A stretch of 64,000 nt of DNA. Origin: Macropodus opercularis. Taxonomy: Eukaryota; Chordata; Actinopteri; Anabantiformes; Osphronemidae. The stretch covers positions 2,046,501 to 2,110,500 of the forward strand of contig CM061097.1 in assembly GCA_030770545.1 (NCBI GenBank), read 5' to 3'. Every line of letters starts with the position of its first letter. Position 1 is the first letter of the stretch. Under the pieces are notes generated by a model, which saw only the letters and a program-made list of their open reading frames with translations, searched no databases and was not told where the DNA came from. Shown here piece by piece: positions 44,517 through 58,500 of the stretch. The translations under genes and the position numbers were made by a program.

Positions 44517-47500
44517 ACACAACGCCGTGCTCGCACGCACACGTCAGCAGTCGTATGGGACAGGAATCCGAGCTGATGGCTGTGTCTGTGTACATTTTTA
44601 CACCTCATGTTTGCACCAAGTGGTTGATGTGATTGTTACAGTGTGACAGGTGAGATGGTGTGTATTCCGAGAGTGTCCAATGATGTTTGTATCAACTGCT
44701 AGTGGCTTTGTGATGAGACAAAGGATGCCCTGGAGCCAGCTGTGCCATGTAACTAGCAAAATAAAGGAAACATCAACAGAAAGTGTCTCAGGAGAGCTAA
44801 AATAACTCCAAGTTGCCTTGGCATCAATGTGAAGGATGCAACACACTATCTGGTGCAGGCTATACTGTCATTTCAGCTGCTGGTGGAAAATGCTGATCTT
44901 CAGAAATATGAAAACACCCATAAAACGAACCTTAACAATAAATTATGTTGCAGCTTAATTATTGAAGGAGACAAGTGGTGTGTTTGCAGTTAAAATGGCT
45001 GTTGCCATCATCTATTATGTGTAAATACATGTGAAGATCACATCATGGTAATATTCATTTTATGTCACTGGTCTCTGGTTAAGAATAACCACAGGCCTGT
45101 CGTCTGTGGAGATGAGCTACTTAAAGATCACAGCAGTATATGTGCTGGTACACACCAGCAGCACAAATACAAGTTGCTCCAGGCTGTGTTCACATAATTA
45201 TTGTTCAACATAACTACGGTCATTTTACTTTTTTGTTTAGATTGTTAAAACTATTATCTGAGTAATTCGGAATCTGAAGTTAGGATACTTATAAGCCTGC
45301 TGCAAGAATATAATATGTTGTAATGAGCCTGGGTTCTGCCACGAGGATACGTTTCTCTTTCAGAGCTTGTGCTTAAAACATTCAAAGTACACAAGGTATT
45401 TACAGGACTGATCTCCTGAAGGAAGTCAAAAAAAGAACGCACGAGTTCGACTACTGATGCAGAAATATCTCTGTTTTGCATTAAGGTGTTTTTTCAGCCC
45501 TGGAAACTTGACCTTGGTAGTTGCTGCCAAGGCAAAGTAAAGAGTAAAACTTCTAAACTCCATTATGTGATGGAACTTTTTCCTCCTTTCTTTGTCTCCC
45601 TCTTCTTTTTTCCACTAGACGGCACGGTATTTCACTTTTATCTACAGATAGCAGGACTTTGTGTTATCTTATTTTGTTTGGAAGAACATTCACAAGTCCT
45701 ATCCACCCCATGATCCCAAAAGACGACAAGACAGAGAACGCAAAGTCTGGAAACTTCACAGTGAGGAAAAATGAGGTCTTGCTGAAACTACCTTTGGTGT
45801 GTGTTTAACTCTGTGGTTATTCTCTCAGAAGATCCTGAAGCCAGAGTGGCTGTCGGCTGCACAGTGTAACAGTACTTTAGAATTCAATGCGAGGTTGTCT
45901 GAAGCTTTAAAAAAGGAACTTGTTTAAGATCACAACTGAAATCTGTGCTGGAAACTGGAGTTTGATTGGATTATTCAAAGTTGGTGGAGGTTAAAGAAAC
46001 TTTGCTGATGCAGTAGATCTTTTCAGATTAAATCCTTCATAAATTGGTTTGATTGACGTTTTCAGGCAATGCCTGACCCGTCGGCTGAGTGACTGTTTAC
46101 TTACTCAGCTTGTTTGTCTGGATCTCATCTTCCATGGTAAATATATCAATTGATATTGTATGATATAAATATTAACCGATTTCATGTTCTGTCTGACATG
46201 TGTCTATATAAAAAACAGTGCTGTGTGGGAAACTGAGTGAACTCTGGGTCAAGCTTACTTTGATCGCTACCCGTTGAAAACGAACGTCCAGACAGAGCCG
46301 CGCAGCAGTTTGTGATGCCGCCGATCTCACATTTGTTGAACGTTTTTATCTGATTGTGAAAATGATGAGGGAAACAAGGAAAATACAGGCTTTATGTTAC
46401 ACTGTAATCCTCGAGGAATGTGCTTGATTGGACAACACAGCAACGCGTCAACTGATTTGATGTTACGCTGCAGAGGAGCAGGTTCAACTTTTCCACCACC
46501 TACCCCATAATTTAGCATCGCGTGTGTTTCAAACCATTTGTGCTTCTTCACAATCATTCTAATTTCTGTACCGCTGTCAATCCAAGAGAGACGCGACATC
46601 CACTCCTCCGCTGCCAGGACACGCTGAGGCTGGACAAGGACAGAAGACAAGGCCTGGAACAGGCTGTGTGACTGTGCACATGTGTGTGCTTCTCACTGCG
46701 CCCAGTCCAGAGTGATTGATTTTGAAGTGTAGGATCTTGACAGAGTGTTCGTCTGTCCCAGGAGGCACGAGACCACAGGGCCGAAACCGACGAGGAGCCT
46801 TCACTTTCACGCTGTCTCTTTTTCATTTTTTATTTTGTCTCTCTCTCCATCCTCCCACATCTGCCTTCTCTCTTTCTCCACATCCATCACCCTTTCAATC
46901 GAACCTCCTTTTCCTCCCTGCTATTCTGACCCTCCTCTCTGATGGGTTTATTGATATGTAACTCTGATATTTATTGCTGGCTAAAATGAGCCGCCAGCTT
47001 GCAGGTGGTCGGTAGGGATTCCTTATGTGGGTCAATAAGACACAGACATGCCTGGTGATTTGCTGTGGGGGAAATCACAGCTGCTGTAGCTTATACCTCT
47101 GAGCTGAAGCCTGAATCAAACTCTCATCCATAGGAAGAGGGAAAAAAACAGCAGACTTGTGAAATGGAAAAGTCTCAGAGAGCATCACAGCTTTTATTAC
47201 AATATTAGTGTGTTTATATGAAGGTGCACATACTGTATGTGGATGGAAGTTGGGAGATAAAAGGTAAATGGTGTTAACATGTGGTCAGACTGTTTGCAAA
47301 CTAAATAAAAAAAACGAAATTTGTAAATTGGGATTTTCTTGTGTAGTGATCATCATTTCCCGTTAAGCTGATCTTTTTACAGTACACGAGTATTTTGTGA
47401 ACCAGCTCGATTCAGCTGTTTCACTTCTTGTCTCTTCAACCTGTTCGTTCTCTAAGAGTAACAAAACAGACATAGTGTTCCTCTCTGCTCCGCGATTAGT

Positions 47501-50500
47501 GATGTCATGTCACCCACTCGTGGGGCTCCGGCTTTGTTTTTCCATCATGCCCTCGCTGCCTGCTGGTTGGTTTAAACAAGCACTATTCTTCTTCTTCAGC
47601 CTTTCAATTATACCATGCCCCGCAGCAGCGCCCGGCACCCTCCACACACCGAGACGGGAGTTAAGAGAGTAGGAGGATTGATTTGAATTTGGCTTTTAAT
47701 GGATGTTTTGGTTGTTCTGCGTCATTGGTTGGTTTAACCTTCGTATGTATGTTTTTTGCATATTAGATATTTTTTTACAGCGACACACCCAGAGCGTCGA
47801 AGCTGAGCCTTGAAGGAAGACCTGAAGTCAAGTCGAGCTGGTTTTGTGGTAAACCCTTCGCTGTAGGGAAAAAAATGTACTTAAGAGTTCACGTGTTAGA
47901 ATCATCCAAATAGGGCACAGTACGCTTTGCCTTTCCATGTCTTATGGCTCAGAGTCCCACGGCAGCTAGACACGGGTCAAGTTCTCCTATTGAAAGGGTG
48001 AGATAGAGGCTGAAACCCTGCAACCACAAAGGCTCACTGTCTAGACAAGGCCCCACAGTCCTGACCCCTGCTGGACCCTGTCCCCTCCAGGGCCTATAAT
48101 ACCTTTGTTTCCATGTTGATCAATTCTATTTCCTGTCGGACAACAACCACAACAAATACTGTGACATCCGAACTTTGTCCAAGCTCGGACCACAGGCGTG
48201 CGATTATTGCAGGCTAATGATTTATTTGTTCATTTGTTAATATTTGTTACAAAAATAATCTGCATCTTGCACATAAGTTATTCAGAGAAAGTGGTTGATG
48301 TTAGAAAATAAATAATGTCTTGTTAAAGTCCTTCTTCAGTTTGGTTTCTTGAGTCTATTTGTTTGAGGGACTGATGTCTGACTTTATGTTGACCAAGGGT
48401 CCTCGGTTCCCATAGATGTGCGTCTGGCTTTTGGGTTGAGGTGGCGCAGTCTGGTGATTTAGACGTATTATCATCTAGTCACACAGCATAAATTAACATG
48501 CAGCCTTAGACAAAGTACACGGGAACAGGCCACTTCTTGTGGCCCACAAGGGACCAGAATCTGCAGGTCTCACGGTGTCTGTTTTAGCACACGGCCTGGA
48601 CGTGGCTAGATGTTATGCTAATTAGCTAGTGTTTGCGCATACATGTCTGCAATGCTCTGGTTCGCCGTCGACGTGTCACTGCTGACCAATCAGACCAAGA
48701 GAGAAGAATTAGCAGTAACGCGAAAGGTGAGAATATTTGGAAAGAAGTGAAGATGCCGTGGCAACAATAGTGCAGAAAGAAATCAGCCAAAACATGTCAT
48801 CATTCAAACTGTGTGGAGATGAACTGTTATTGCATCACCTGCAGTTAACAGGCTTCCCACACCGGCTGTCACACTCACTCACGCCACACAAGTCCTCGTT
48901 TCACAGACAGTTAAAGGAATTAAATCCACTTCATATTTAATAAAGAATAAAGCAAAAGATAAAACTGTGGGTCATAATAATAAAAGCCGTAATATGAAAG
49001 GCAATTAGAGGGAATATTCAATTATTCAACTCTTTTTTTAAGTAATTTCTCGTTAATAACACACTGCCATGTGCATTTTCTGTCAGTGACTTCCAGACGA
49101 GTGTCACCCATTTCAAGACATCATGCGAGAAAGTCTACTTCATGTTCTTTGTCCTCCATTTTCTGCCGCTGTGCCAGCTCACAGCCTGGAGCTGAAATGT
49201 AGCAGCACGGGTTCTTGCTTGCTCTCTTCCATTGTTCCTACCGACTGCTTGTCCTCCCCACTCCATCTTCTGCCTCCCCACAGAGAGCCACGAAGTGTCT
49301 GAGTCATCCTCGATTACAGTATGTATTTATAGACGGTGGAGTCAGGGCCTGGGCCTTGTGTGCATGCATGTGTGTGTGTTGAGGCAGCGAGGAAGGGGGA
49401 CGATTCCAACTCACACTGCCTGAAACTCCGACGACCCAGACTCCTATGACTCACCTCAGCTCCTGGATGCTGCCACCAGGAGAGCTGACATCACCTGTCC
49501 TCGCCCTGAAAGTTACCGCTCACAGTGACCTCACTCTGACCGCGGTTTGGGAGGAAAAGTGCCAGAGACTGTCCGTCATGTCGGAGCTTAAACACTCCGC
49601 CATGTTTTCTACATTCTGTGAAATCAACAGTGGTGAATGTATGTTTGCTGTTCTCTCTCTCTCTCCCACACACAGCGTCGTTCATTATGACACATGCATA
49701 AATGGCCCGTCGTCAGATTTAGAGGTAAGAGGAGCAGCTCACACCACAGCAGTACATGCACACACGTCCAAACAAGGACCGAGGCCTGAGGGCTGCGCGA
49801 CCTGCAGCTGCCTGTCTCGCCTGCTTGAATAGGGGGATTTCTGTGGGCGAGCAGGCGGTGAATGCTTTCCCGATGAGAGATGAGGCATATTGAAAACTAT
49901 ATTAAATTACCCTGATTAACAATTTAGCCACGATCAGGCTAGCCATAGGGGCGCTCTATGGGGAGGCCCAGAGACTATTCATCCCCGCAGCACTAGGGTC
50001 GAAAGGTGCCTCAAGTTCACAGGCTCAGGCTCTTTGTTATGCTAACGCCTTATCCCAAATCAGCTGCCTGCTCCACGGCCAGACACGAGCACTTTCCTGA
50101 GAACTTTTAGGCAGTCATCATTCCACTGTTCGTCACAACGGCCACCCCTCGACGCACACGTACACGTTCCCCTGCCAAGTTCCGAGCACAATTCAGCATT
50201 TTTGGTAGGTGGGAAAAAAACTACGCGTTTGCATGTCGTTAAAATGAACAAATGGTTTCGATTTTTTTATCTGTAAGACTCGATCGTATCAACGCCACCA
50301 GTGTTGATTTTGTTTTCATGTTTGTCAAGTAAAGACGTCAAGTAAAAATGTAAAATGATAAAAAATAGAGAAAACCTGTGTTACTGGAGAAAACGGAGGA
50401 AAAACAACAACAAAAAAGCCTAAAACTAAAAGGCTTCAGTCTCTCTGTCTCAAGGGAGGGATGATCAATACACATTAACAGGCGAGTTGATAAGACACGT

Positions 50501-51417
50501 ATTACAGGTCAAGGGTCAAATGCTGGTCAAACACCCCTGACCTGAGGTCAAAGTCTTTAGCGTGAACATGCCACCAGAGTGCGATCGCATATGTGTCAAA
50601 TCTGGACTGAGAAAAGAAAGCACATCTAACTGGATAAGAATTATCACAATAAAATATAGGAAGTGCAACTTTTATTTCTTTTTATACATGTTGTTTATGA
50701 ATAATCAGCAATAATCAGTCCAACACTATGTCTTAATGCAGTACACAGTTTTTTTCTTTATCTATAAAGGTTTCAGTGCTTTTAAGACGCTAATTTACGA
50801 TGAAGGTTAAAATGTATTACAATTTGTGTTATTTAAAGTATGACACATAAACACACACATCTTTGTTTTTGACATTAACAGCAAACATCAACATCAGCAG
50901 CTACTATACCACATGCAATTGAAGCAAATGTCTCAACAAGGCATGTGCCACAGTTTGGAGGACACTGTGAGGACACTGTGTCAGCCATGGTCCTGCGTTG
51001 TAGGCGTGCATAACTGCCCTCATCTGTCACTCACTACTGCTGAGCCAAAACCTAAACCAGAAGAGGAAGAAAAAAAACACACTTCCTCATCAATGCAAAT
51101 GAGAGCCCACAACCTGGGGAGCCTCGCTTCACTCACCGCTTTGCCACAAAACCAAAATCACAGGCTTTCACTTCCAAATCTTGTTGTCATACAGATGCTC
51201 CATGTTACCACAGGATAGTTAGTCATATCCATGGATTAAGCTGCAGTCATTTAAAACGCCGTCTCCACACTGATGGTGCCACGAAAGAAAATAAGGAGGC
51301 TTCTAATTCTGCCAGCATAATTGCCTGATTATAATGAGCTTCTCTCTCGCCCGCTCTCCCTCTCTCTCTCTCTTCCTCTAGCTCTGCCCTTATTCCTCAT
51401 TGTGTCTTTTGCTGCAT
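44514..51417. other. Spacer, no gene seen
   Basis: Unique, mostly AT-rich DNA. An octamer ATGCAAAT lies at 51092-51099. The block at ~47940-48180 is repeat-free with mixed composition and may be conserved. No exon, RNA gene or transposon was recognised; open frames up to 128 codons have no motif. Confidence 0.5.
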
Positions 51418-51441
51418 ACACACACACACACACACACACAC
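51418..51441 (+). repeat. (AC)12 microsatellite
   Basis: A 24-bp AC run, preceded by a CT-rich tract (51345-51380). Confidence 0.95.
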
Positions 51442-53236
51442 TATAGTCTAATTTTGATATGAATCAAAACAGGGGAGGTGAGCATTAATATTTTCTCCTG
51501 GTGCAATGGCACAGTGCATTCTTATAAAACAACACTATACAGTTAAATCAGCCATCGAGATTCCCAAGCTAACAAACGATCAGCTAATATTGTGGATTAC
51601 AGTCCGGTGTCTGGAACAGCGAGTATGATTCCAAGGATATGTCACAAAGCTTTATGTTGCGTTCGGTGCATTTCCATGTGTGAGATTATTATTAATTTGA
51701 CCTTGTGGAGAACCACATGACCCAACACAAATCTACTACAAACGCTATTTTTTCATAGATTCTTGAAAGGCCTCGATGCAGCATATTATGAAAATGATAC
51801 CTGACACCTGAGTAAACTTATGATGTAGAGTGAGGACAAAAAACAGATTCTTAATAAATCTTCTTCAACTTTAAAAGTTTAACTAAACAAGGGTTTGATT
51901 TAATTTCATTATTATGGTTCAATATAGATGTTTTGACCTGCACAGCAACAAACATATTTCATATTTAATTGTGCACAGGGTCAAATCATTATGTAAAACT
52001 GTGGTATACTATAATCTATTTTTTTCTAAACCATGTTGTATTAGCTGATTATTAACTGCTACACTTGTCTGAATAACATAGACGTACGTATTTATTCCCA
52101 GTAATCACGATAATATTGTTCCTTTTTTTGGGACGTGAAGGCAAATAAGCAATAAGCAATATTAATTCTTGTCAAATCCAGAAAAGACCTTCATTTCAGA
52201 GAATTAAAATACAACCATAACATTTATTAAAAAAAAAGAAAGTATTTGCAGTGCATTTGCAAAGAAAAGCCTTTCAGTGGAGAGTATATGTTGCAGAAAA
52301 CATTTAGTTAAAAAAACAAATCAAAACGAGCAACATGCAAACACAAAGTTTTGAAGTAGTTGTTATTCTGTCTGCAGCGTTCTCACCTATGGCGGTGGCA
52401 TACATTGCCTTGTTCCACCAGGATTTGTTCCATCCTTCTAAAGCTGTCTAAGCCCAGACACAGGCTAAATGAGCATGCCCACTCATGAATGCTGTTGCTT
52501 AATTACAATCCTTGATGGAAAAACCACTGAGGGGGATAGATGAACACCACCCGTGTTCGGAAAAAAACACAACGGTCTTTTTTCTATAAAAAAGACTAAA
52601 TGTATGTGTTCAAGTGAATATGAATGTCATTAGTTGTAATAGATGTATTTTTTTCTTGCCTTAACACAAACGACAAAGACATCCAGCAGACACTTCAATC
52701 TTCAATTTAATTTACGGAAATTAGACTGATGCATTGAACGAGGACCTTGAAAGGCTGTGTTTGACTCAAAAGCACAGTGGTATGTGAGAATGGGATCTAA
52801 TGTCAACAATGGTTTGGACTGACATTTACATACAGTATGTAGGTGTTATTTAAATATCAGCTGTAATGAACAGGAGAAAAAAATAAATGCTAGAAAAAAT
52901 AATTCAACTTTTGGTCATAAGTGACAGTAACTTCAAAAAATGACATTTGTTATTATCGTTTCATCAGACTGGAGTGAAACAGCAACGGAAATGCATATAA
53001 GATTAACAAATAAAAGAAGAAAATGTCTGGAGTCCAGATTTGTCCACCATGCAGAAATATGGTGGACAAAGACCACTGAACTGAGACCATTTAGAAACAG
53101 CCTGTGTCTCAGATATTTCATCCCATAGCCGTGTGGTTAACTAAATATGTGATCCGAATGCCACATTATTCTATTTAGGCAAAAAAGCTCCAGCTTTCTG
53201 TAAAGGAACTATGCTACACATAAATTATTCAGTGGT
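51442..53236. other. Spacer, no gene seen
   Basis: AT-rich DNA. Positions ~52380-52530 are less AT-rich, repeat-free and include GCTTAATTACAATCC, a possible conserved element. Confidence 0.5.
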
Positions 53237-53262
53237 ATTTGCATTTGCATTGTAATTTGCAT
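53237..53262 (+). promoter_or_regulatory. Triple octamer cluster
   Basis: Three exact ATTTGCAT octamers on one strand lie within 26 bp: 53237-53244, 53243-53250 (overlapping by two bases) and 53255-53262. A homotypic POU-binding cluster is the simplest reading. A local ATTTGC slippage repeat is an alternative for the first two copies. Confidence 0.45.
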
Positions 53263-55019
53263 TCGTGTAGATTACAGAGAATGAAGAAGGAGGTGCTGCA
53301 CCAAAGAGAATGACATTCTGAACCATTTTCAGTCTTACTGGTGAGGAGTTGACACGGATTTCTGTTCTATTTTCCTCCTCTGCTTGGAGGTATACTGCTG
53401 AGATCAGTGACACACATTTCAAAATGTTGTTTGATTAATAAAAGAAGGAAACAATGTATAATGCTCACCAGCACCGATGCACAAAAAGCCCTGCCATTAA
53501 AAATGAATCGTGACATTCAGCAATGAGTCTATTTGATTGACTAGGCAGAGATTTTTCACTGTAATATTCTCATCATCTTTATTTATATAGTATGGCTTGT
53601 GAGTTGAAACTCAAAAGAACCAGTAGGCACAGAGGAGATGTCATATGGATTAAACACTAGGAAGGGGTGTGAAACTCTCACAGTGCACTGAAGATCCGGA
53701 CGATTATGTTTCATCTAAAAATAACAAGCCTGACTAAAAAGAACAGACAACACTGGATAAGAAAAGAAAAAAAAACAAGCTCCAGTGAGAATAGATTTCA
53801 AACAGCAGCAGTGATAGTGCTGAGTGTGATATGGAATGCAACAAGAAGAATGTACAGTATGAGACTCCCTTCAATTATAAATGAAAAGGGAATCAGTGTG
53901 AAATGTATGGAACAACCCAGATATTGAAATAACAGTCTGTGTCTCTCTAGAGTCACTTTTGTGAAACATGCTGTTTTAAAAATCATGACGATTCCACGTG
54001 TCTTGACATGGTCAATTATTTAATCACATCAGTCGAATTAAATTAATTGCTGACATCATAATTCTTACACAATAATCCTTAGAGAGACATTTTTAAAAGC
54101 ATTTTTAATAAGGGAACTGAGACACTCTTGCAGCCTGTGTGTGTCTCTTTGTGCCATGAGTGGCTGGTACGATGCATCGAGGGGGTGGGGTAGGCATCCC
54201 TGCAATAAGAGAGGAGGGCTAAGCCCACATATGCGCATGTGCAAATACAGCCTAGCCCTAATGTGCCCACATGTTGAAGTACACAGGCGTGCTCGTGTGA
54301 GGCGCAAACACGAATGCACAAATGTGTGTCGTCTGTGAGTGTGTTCAGGGTCCGACTGCGAGATGATCCACCCTGTAAACACAATGTGCTTTAAGTAGGC
54401 CTTTTATATGTGATTAGATCTTGACTGTTGTTGCGCCTAACTTGCATGTATAATATATTCACCATGTCATGACAAAGCACTGTAGAATATAATAAAATAG
54501 TAAAACTCCAATGAGCTAATTACCTGTAGCTCAGTGCTGGGTTTCTACTTCCTGTCCATTCAGAGAAGTAAGACTAGCCTCTGTGCCTTTGACAGTTCTC
54601 ATTTACATACCTACGTATAAAAATACATAACCTGTGCATTTCTATGTCCACTGCCATAAAAAAAACCAGCTCACACGTTAACTGCTCATTGTTAGAAACA
54701 ATAAAACTCTTTATACGTACACGCTTCTTTCAGAGGCTGTAGTTAAGTCGCAGCAGTCTATGTTTTGACCTGCAGTTAAAGACTTCACTTTGCTTAAGGT
54801 CTCAGTAACATTATTAATATTAACGTAGGTTGTGTGACGCCGTCGCCTTAATAAGGGTTAAACTGCCCGAACGGCTGGATTCGTTTACAAATCGATGCAT
54901 TTATGAAGTACAATGTTTGCTTTCAGTAATCACACTCAGACGCAGATCAACAAAGCCGAAACTGGTTCATTATCCTCTTTGACTCTACTCTTTGAAGTGT
55001 TTACGGCCAAACATCTTAA
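53263..55019. other. Spacer upstream of tmem161b, no gene seen
   Basis: AT-rich DNA, becoming more GC-rich toward 55 kb. No feature was recognised. Confidence 0.5.
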
Positions 55020-55507
55020 CTGGCCGTGTGGTTGCGGTCTCTTCCGGTTGTAGGGGTCCTATAACCAACATGTAGCGATCTAGTTTTATCCTCCACAAAA
55101 ACTCACAGTCTTTGTTATGTTTATCCATATATGAAGCCATATAAAATACACATACACATTATCTATTGTCTGAGTAAACTTAGACGGTAATTTTCAAGTG
55201 CGTTAATTAATAGCCCCGCATAATTCACAACTCTGTTTACAGGCATATTCGAGGACACCTGCTTACCCAGAGTTTCGGTGTGACCTCTACTGCTGTTGAA
55301 AATACTTGGGAGCGGAGGTTGTGTCCATTGATTTTTGGACCATGTAACCCCTGTTCGTGAGCAGACGGTGGCAGTTTGAATGAGAAACCCCTTCGTTCTG
55401 TGCATAACCATCGTAAAAAGGGCTTATGTGCTCCTTGCCGCTTGATTTCCGGCTCGGGGTGCTCAGTGTTGTCGGAGTACGGACCGTTTCAGCTGCACTG
55501 CATCAAC
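55020..55507 (+). promoter_or_regulatory. tmem161b: tmem161b promoter and 5' UTR region (inferred)
   Basis: The ~490 bp before the start codon contain ETS-type motifs: CTTCCGGT at 55041-55048 (ACCGGAAG on the other strand) and TTTCCGG at 55446-55452. Such sites are common in TATA-less promoters of broadly expressed genes. There is a local rise in CpG near the start codon. One upstream ATG at 55426 is out of frame with the main start. The transcription start was not located. Confidence 0.4.
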
Positions 55508-55510
55508 ATG
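55508..55510 (+). CDS. tmem161b: tmem161b coding exon 1 (start codon only)
   Basis: The exon's coding part is the ATG alone, immediately followed by donor gtgagt. The next exon begins in frame with GGT GTG ATC (GVI), which gives the expected MGVIG start of TMEM161B. The 5' UTR boundary is unknown. Confidence 0.88.
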
Positions 55511-58500
55511 GTGAGTGTGACAGTGAGCATCTGGACGCAGCGCTTTAGCTTTTCTTGTCGCATTTTACTGAACACAGATCGCGGCCTGTAGCATCAGTGT
55601 TACGTGGGCGTCTGCAGCTATGTTGCGTACTTGTTTAGTCCTTCAGCCACGTTGTTCTTACGGTTTCACTGTCACGTTAGCTTAGCTTGCTAGCAGCGCA
55701 GGTGCTTGTTGCCGGCTGGTCAGTGTGGCTAAGCTATGTAGCTAGCATTATTGAAAATTGAACGTTGATCGCAATCTAAGGGTGTTAAATATGCCACGCG
55801 GCCACTGTCTTAACAGTTGTTCCGTTACATTACATAGTCGTGCAGAACAGAAACTGAAGTAGTTCGTACTAGTGTCGACCACCCTGATGTAGCGGTTAGC
55901 ATGCCACTTCCCTGCAGCAGGACACCTTTGGGGAAGTCAAGGTGCGTCCACCGGCGTGACCTCAGGATGCCCTCAGAGCAGACGTGAACGCCATACAGTG
56001 TGACTTTATATGTTGCTCGCTTGATTGTGTTTTGTAAGACTAGACATGAAAGCATTTTTGCCTGCCAGCTGCAATGTGTGTGGTATGGTGCAATAAATTC
56101 AAAATTTCTTCACGGAATTTTCCAAAATGCTGTTCTCTCTGTATATAACAATACCCGACAATGTTACAAGTTATAAAAGGGCGTTGTTTAAGTGCACACA
56201 AGTGACAGTGAACTGCTTGGAAGTGTGAAAGTATAACTTCAAGAAGGTGTGAACATTTGTAGGTTGATCAAGTACTGCAGTGTATCAGCTAATATTACAG
56301 TCATCATGGATGTCACCTCTTCTGTTGCTGCTGTGTTGATGGTCCTTTTTTGTAGGCCGGTAGAATAAGTAGTCTATACTGGGGTTCAACAGTTTGGTTG
56401 ATCTATTAACAGCCAAACAGTTATAAAATATTCTGGCATCAGTCACTCGGAGTGAAAATGGTAAATTATAAGATCAAGATCAGTGCTTTGGTGATAGTTC
56501 ATGGGCCAAATACCAGTGAGCTTTTACGAATGTTGGTTATCACTGCAGCCTTCACTCCCCACAGATTTCATTTTGCTGCTGTGTGGAGGGGGTCAAGCGG
56601 ACTGGGCAAGATAAGAGAGTCCGTGCTGGCTCAATTTCCCTCAGGCCTGAGATCCTTGCAGGTCCCCTACAGAGAGTGGTCATCATTCACCAAGCGAAGG
56701 CTGTGTGCTTTTGACCTATATAGCATAACAGTTACTCACATGGAGAAATGTCTTCAGTCAGAAGTTTTCGGTCACGCGTTCCATCTTAGTGGGTGTAATT
56801 GCCAAAGTAATGGCACCCACTCTCCCCTTGAAGAGTATTGACTTGAGCATTTGGAGCTTACCGCCTGCTGGGTGACACCAGGGATCCCCATGACAAATTT
56901 CAAATCAAGGTCTAATGTAAAGGCCTGCCCTCATCACCTCCCCAGTCTAGGTGTCATTCACTTTCTCCTCCTGTATCTACTGCTGTCAGACATGGATTTA
57001 AATTTCTAAATTTAGGTTAGGGTGTTCAACTAGTTGTAGTTCAACCAGAACCCCGTTTCCTGGAAACAAATCAAGCGTTCATCATCATTACACAAATTGG
57101 TGCATAATGGGCTGATGTTGAATTGGTCTAATCCAAAAGGCAATTGAAAGCTTAAGTAAAGATGCTCAAGCTTCATTACTAAGAAACTATACTTTTATGG
57201 AATTGAATTCTGTAATTGTGAGCTGACTGTATATTTAAATCAATAACACTTGATGCAAAGCAACAGCGTTTGATTTGTGTCAACTGCAAAGCTTGTTCCT
57301 TAACTGACTAAAGAGTTTAAAATTGCCACCAAGATGCGCATTAGTCAGTTTGTCTAGAATGAATAGAGCTTTGTTGGGGCAGGCTAAAATTACTGTTGCT
57401 GATGGCCAAAGGTATTGAGACAACATTTCCAGGTGCTAGCCCAGATATAAGGCTCCTGTTGGTGAAGAGAAAAATATTTTCGAGGGGGATTAGTTGGCTA
57501 ATTGGTTCTCTTTACTCAAGTGTGTGCAGGCACAGATATCAGTGATTCCTACTGATTGCCAAAGAGAGAGGCCAACACGCAGACTTTAACCTACACCGAG
57601 TGGATAAAAGCGCAGCATGGTGGGAATGATTCTGGCCTCTTAATCCTAAGTGAATATTGATCTAAGTGTGCTGGGTTGGTATTGAGCTCCTTATGTTGCT
57701 GAATCTTTGGTTACCTACCACAGGAGTGCTGGCTGTTCATTCTCTTCCACACACACAGGCTGACGGAGTGCAATTTATTGGCCAGTGCATTTAAACCATT
57801 AACCTTGGTAATTAATGGAAACCTGTTACATTGAGGTAAAATTTATTTTAAGCTTGGTTTGAGGGGGGGCATATTTACAAATGATACAAAAAATGTAGAA
57901 AAATCAAGCCAAACCTTAAGGTTGATGTTCTGCTTCCACAGCTAAAGTTTCCCCACACGTTAGAAGTTTCTTCCAACTCTGCAGAGTATTTTGGGATCTA
58001 AGGTGCTTTCTCCAGTATCTAAGTTTTTTTTCATGATGCTACAACATTTGTCAGCGAAGTTGTCATAGTTCTGTGAATCAAGTTGTGGAAAATGTCATGG
58101 TATTAAGGCATGGATGTTGAATGGTGACGCAGCCTTAGTAATTTCTCAGTGATACTGCTGTTGTACCCACAGTATTTGTTTGACTCAGCATCTCTGAAGG
58201 CTGAGACAACCCAACATCAAGTCAGCCATCAGGCTGCTGGTGAGCATCTGTCAACAGGTTTTTTTTGTGGCATGTGCACACTGACTGGAGCCCCACTGGC
58301 AGCTTTTAGCTGCTTCAGTAGCAGACCCGTCGGTGATCGGTCGCCTCTTTAAGACTTTTTTTTTCATGCATATTTTATTAGATCATAGGAAGCTGTCTGT
58401 TCAGTCAGAACAGACAGTGGTGTGGAAATAGAAAGCAAGTGCTGCTTTGTTTACAGTTTCCATGTCTGCGATCCTAGTTTCTTTACTTTCACTTCAATGA

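Noticed and set aside
56452..56841. 129-codon frame in tmem161b intron 1
   Set aside because: It lies inside an intron on the sense strand, has no motif, and the length is compatible with chance.
57006..57015. Palindromic MEF2 consensus CTAAATTTAG in tmem161b intron 1 as a mef2c target site
   Set aside because: YTAWWWWTAR is expected about four times in 64 kb, so one isolated site carries no weight.
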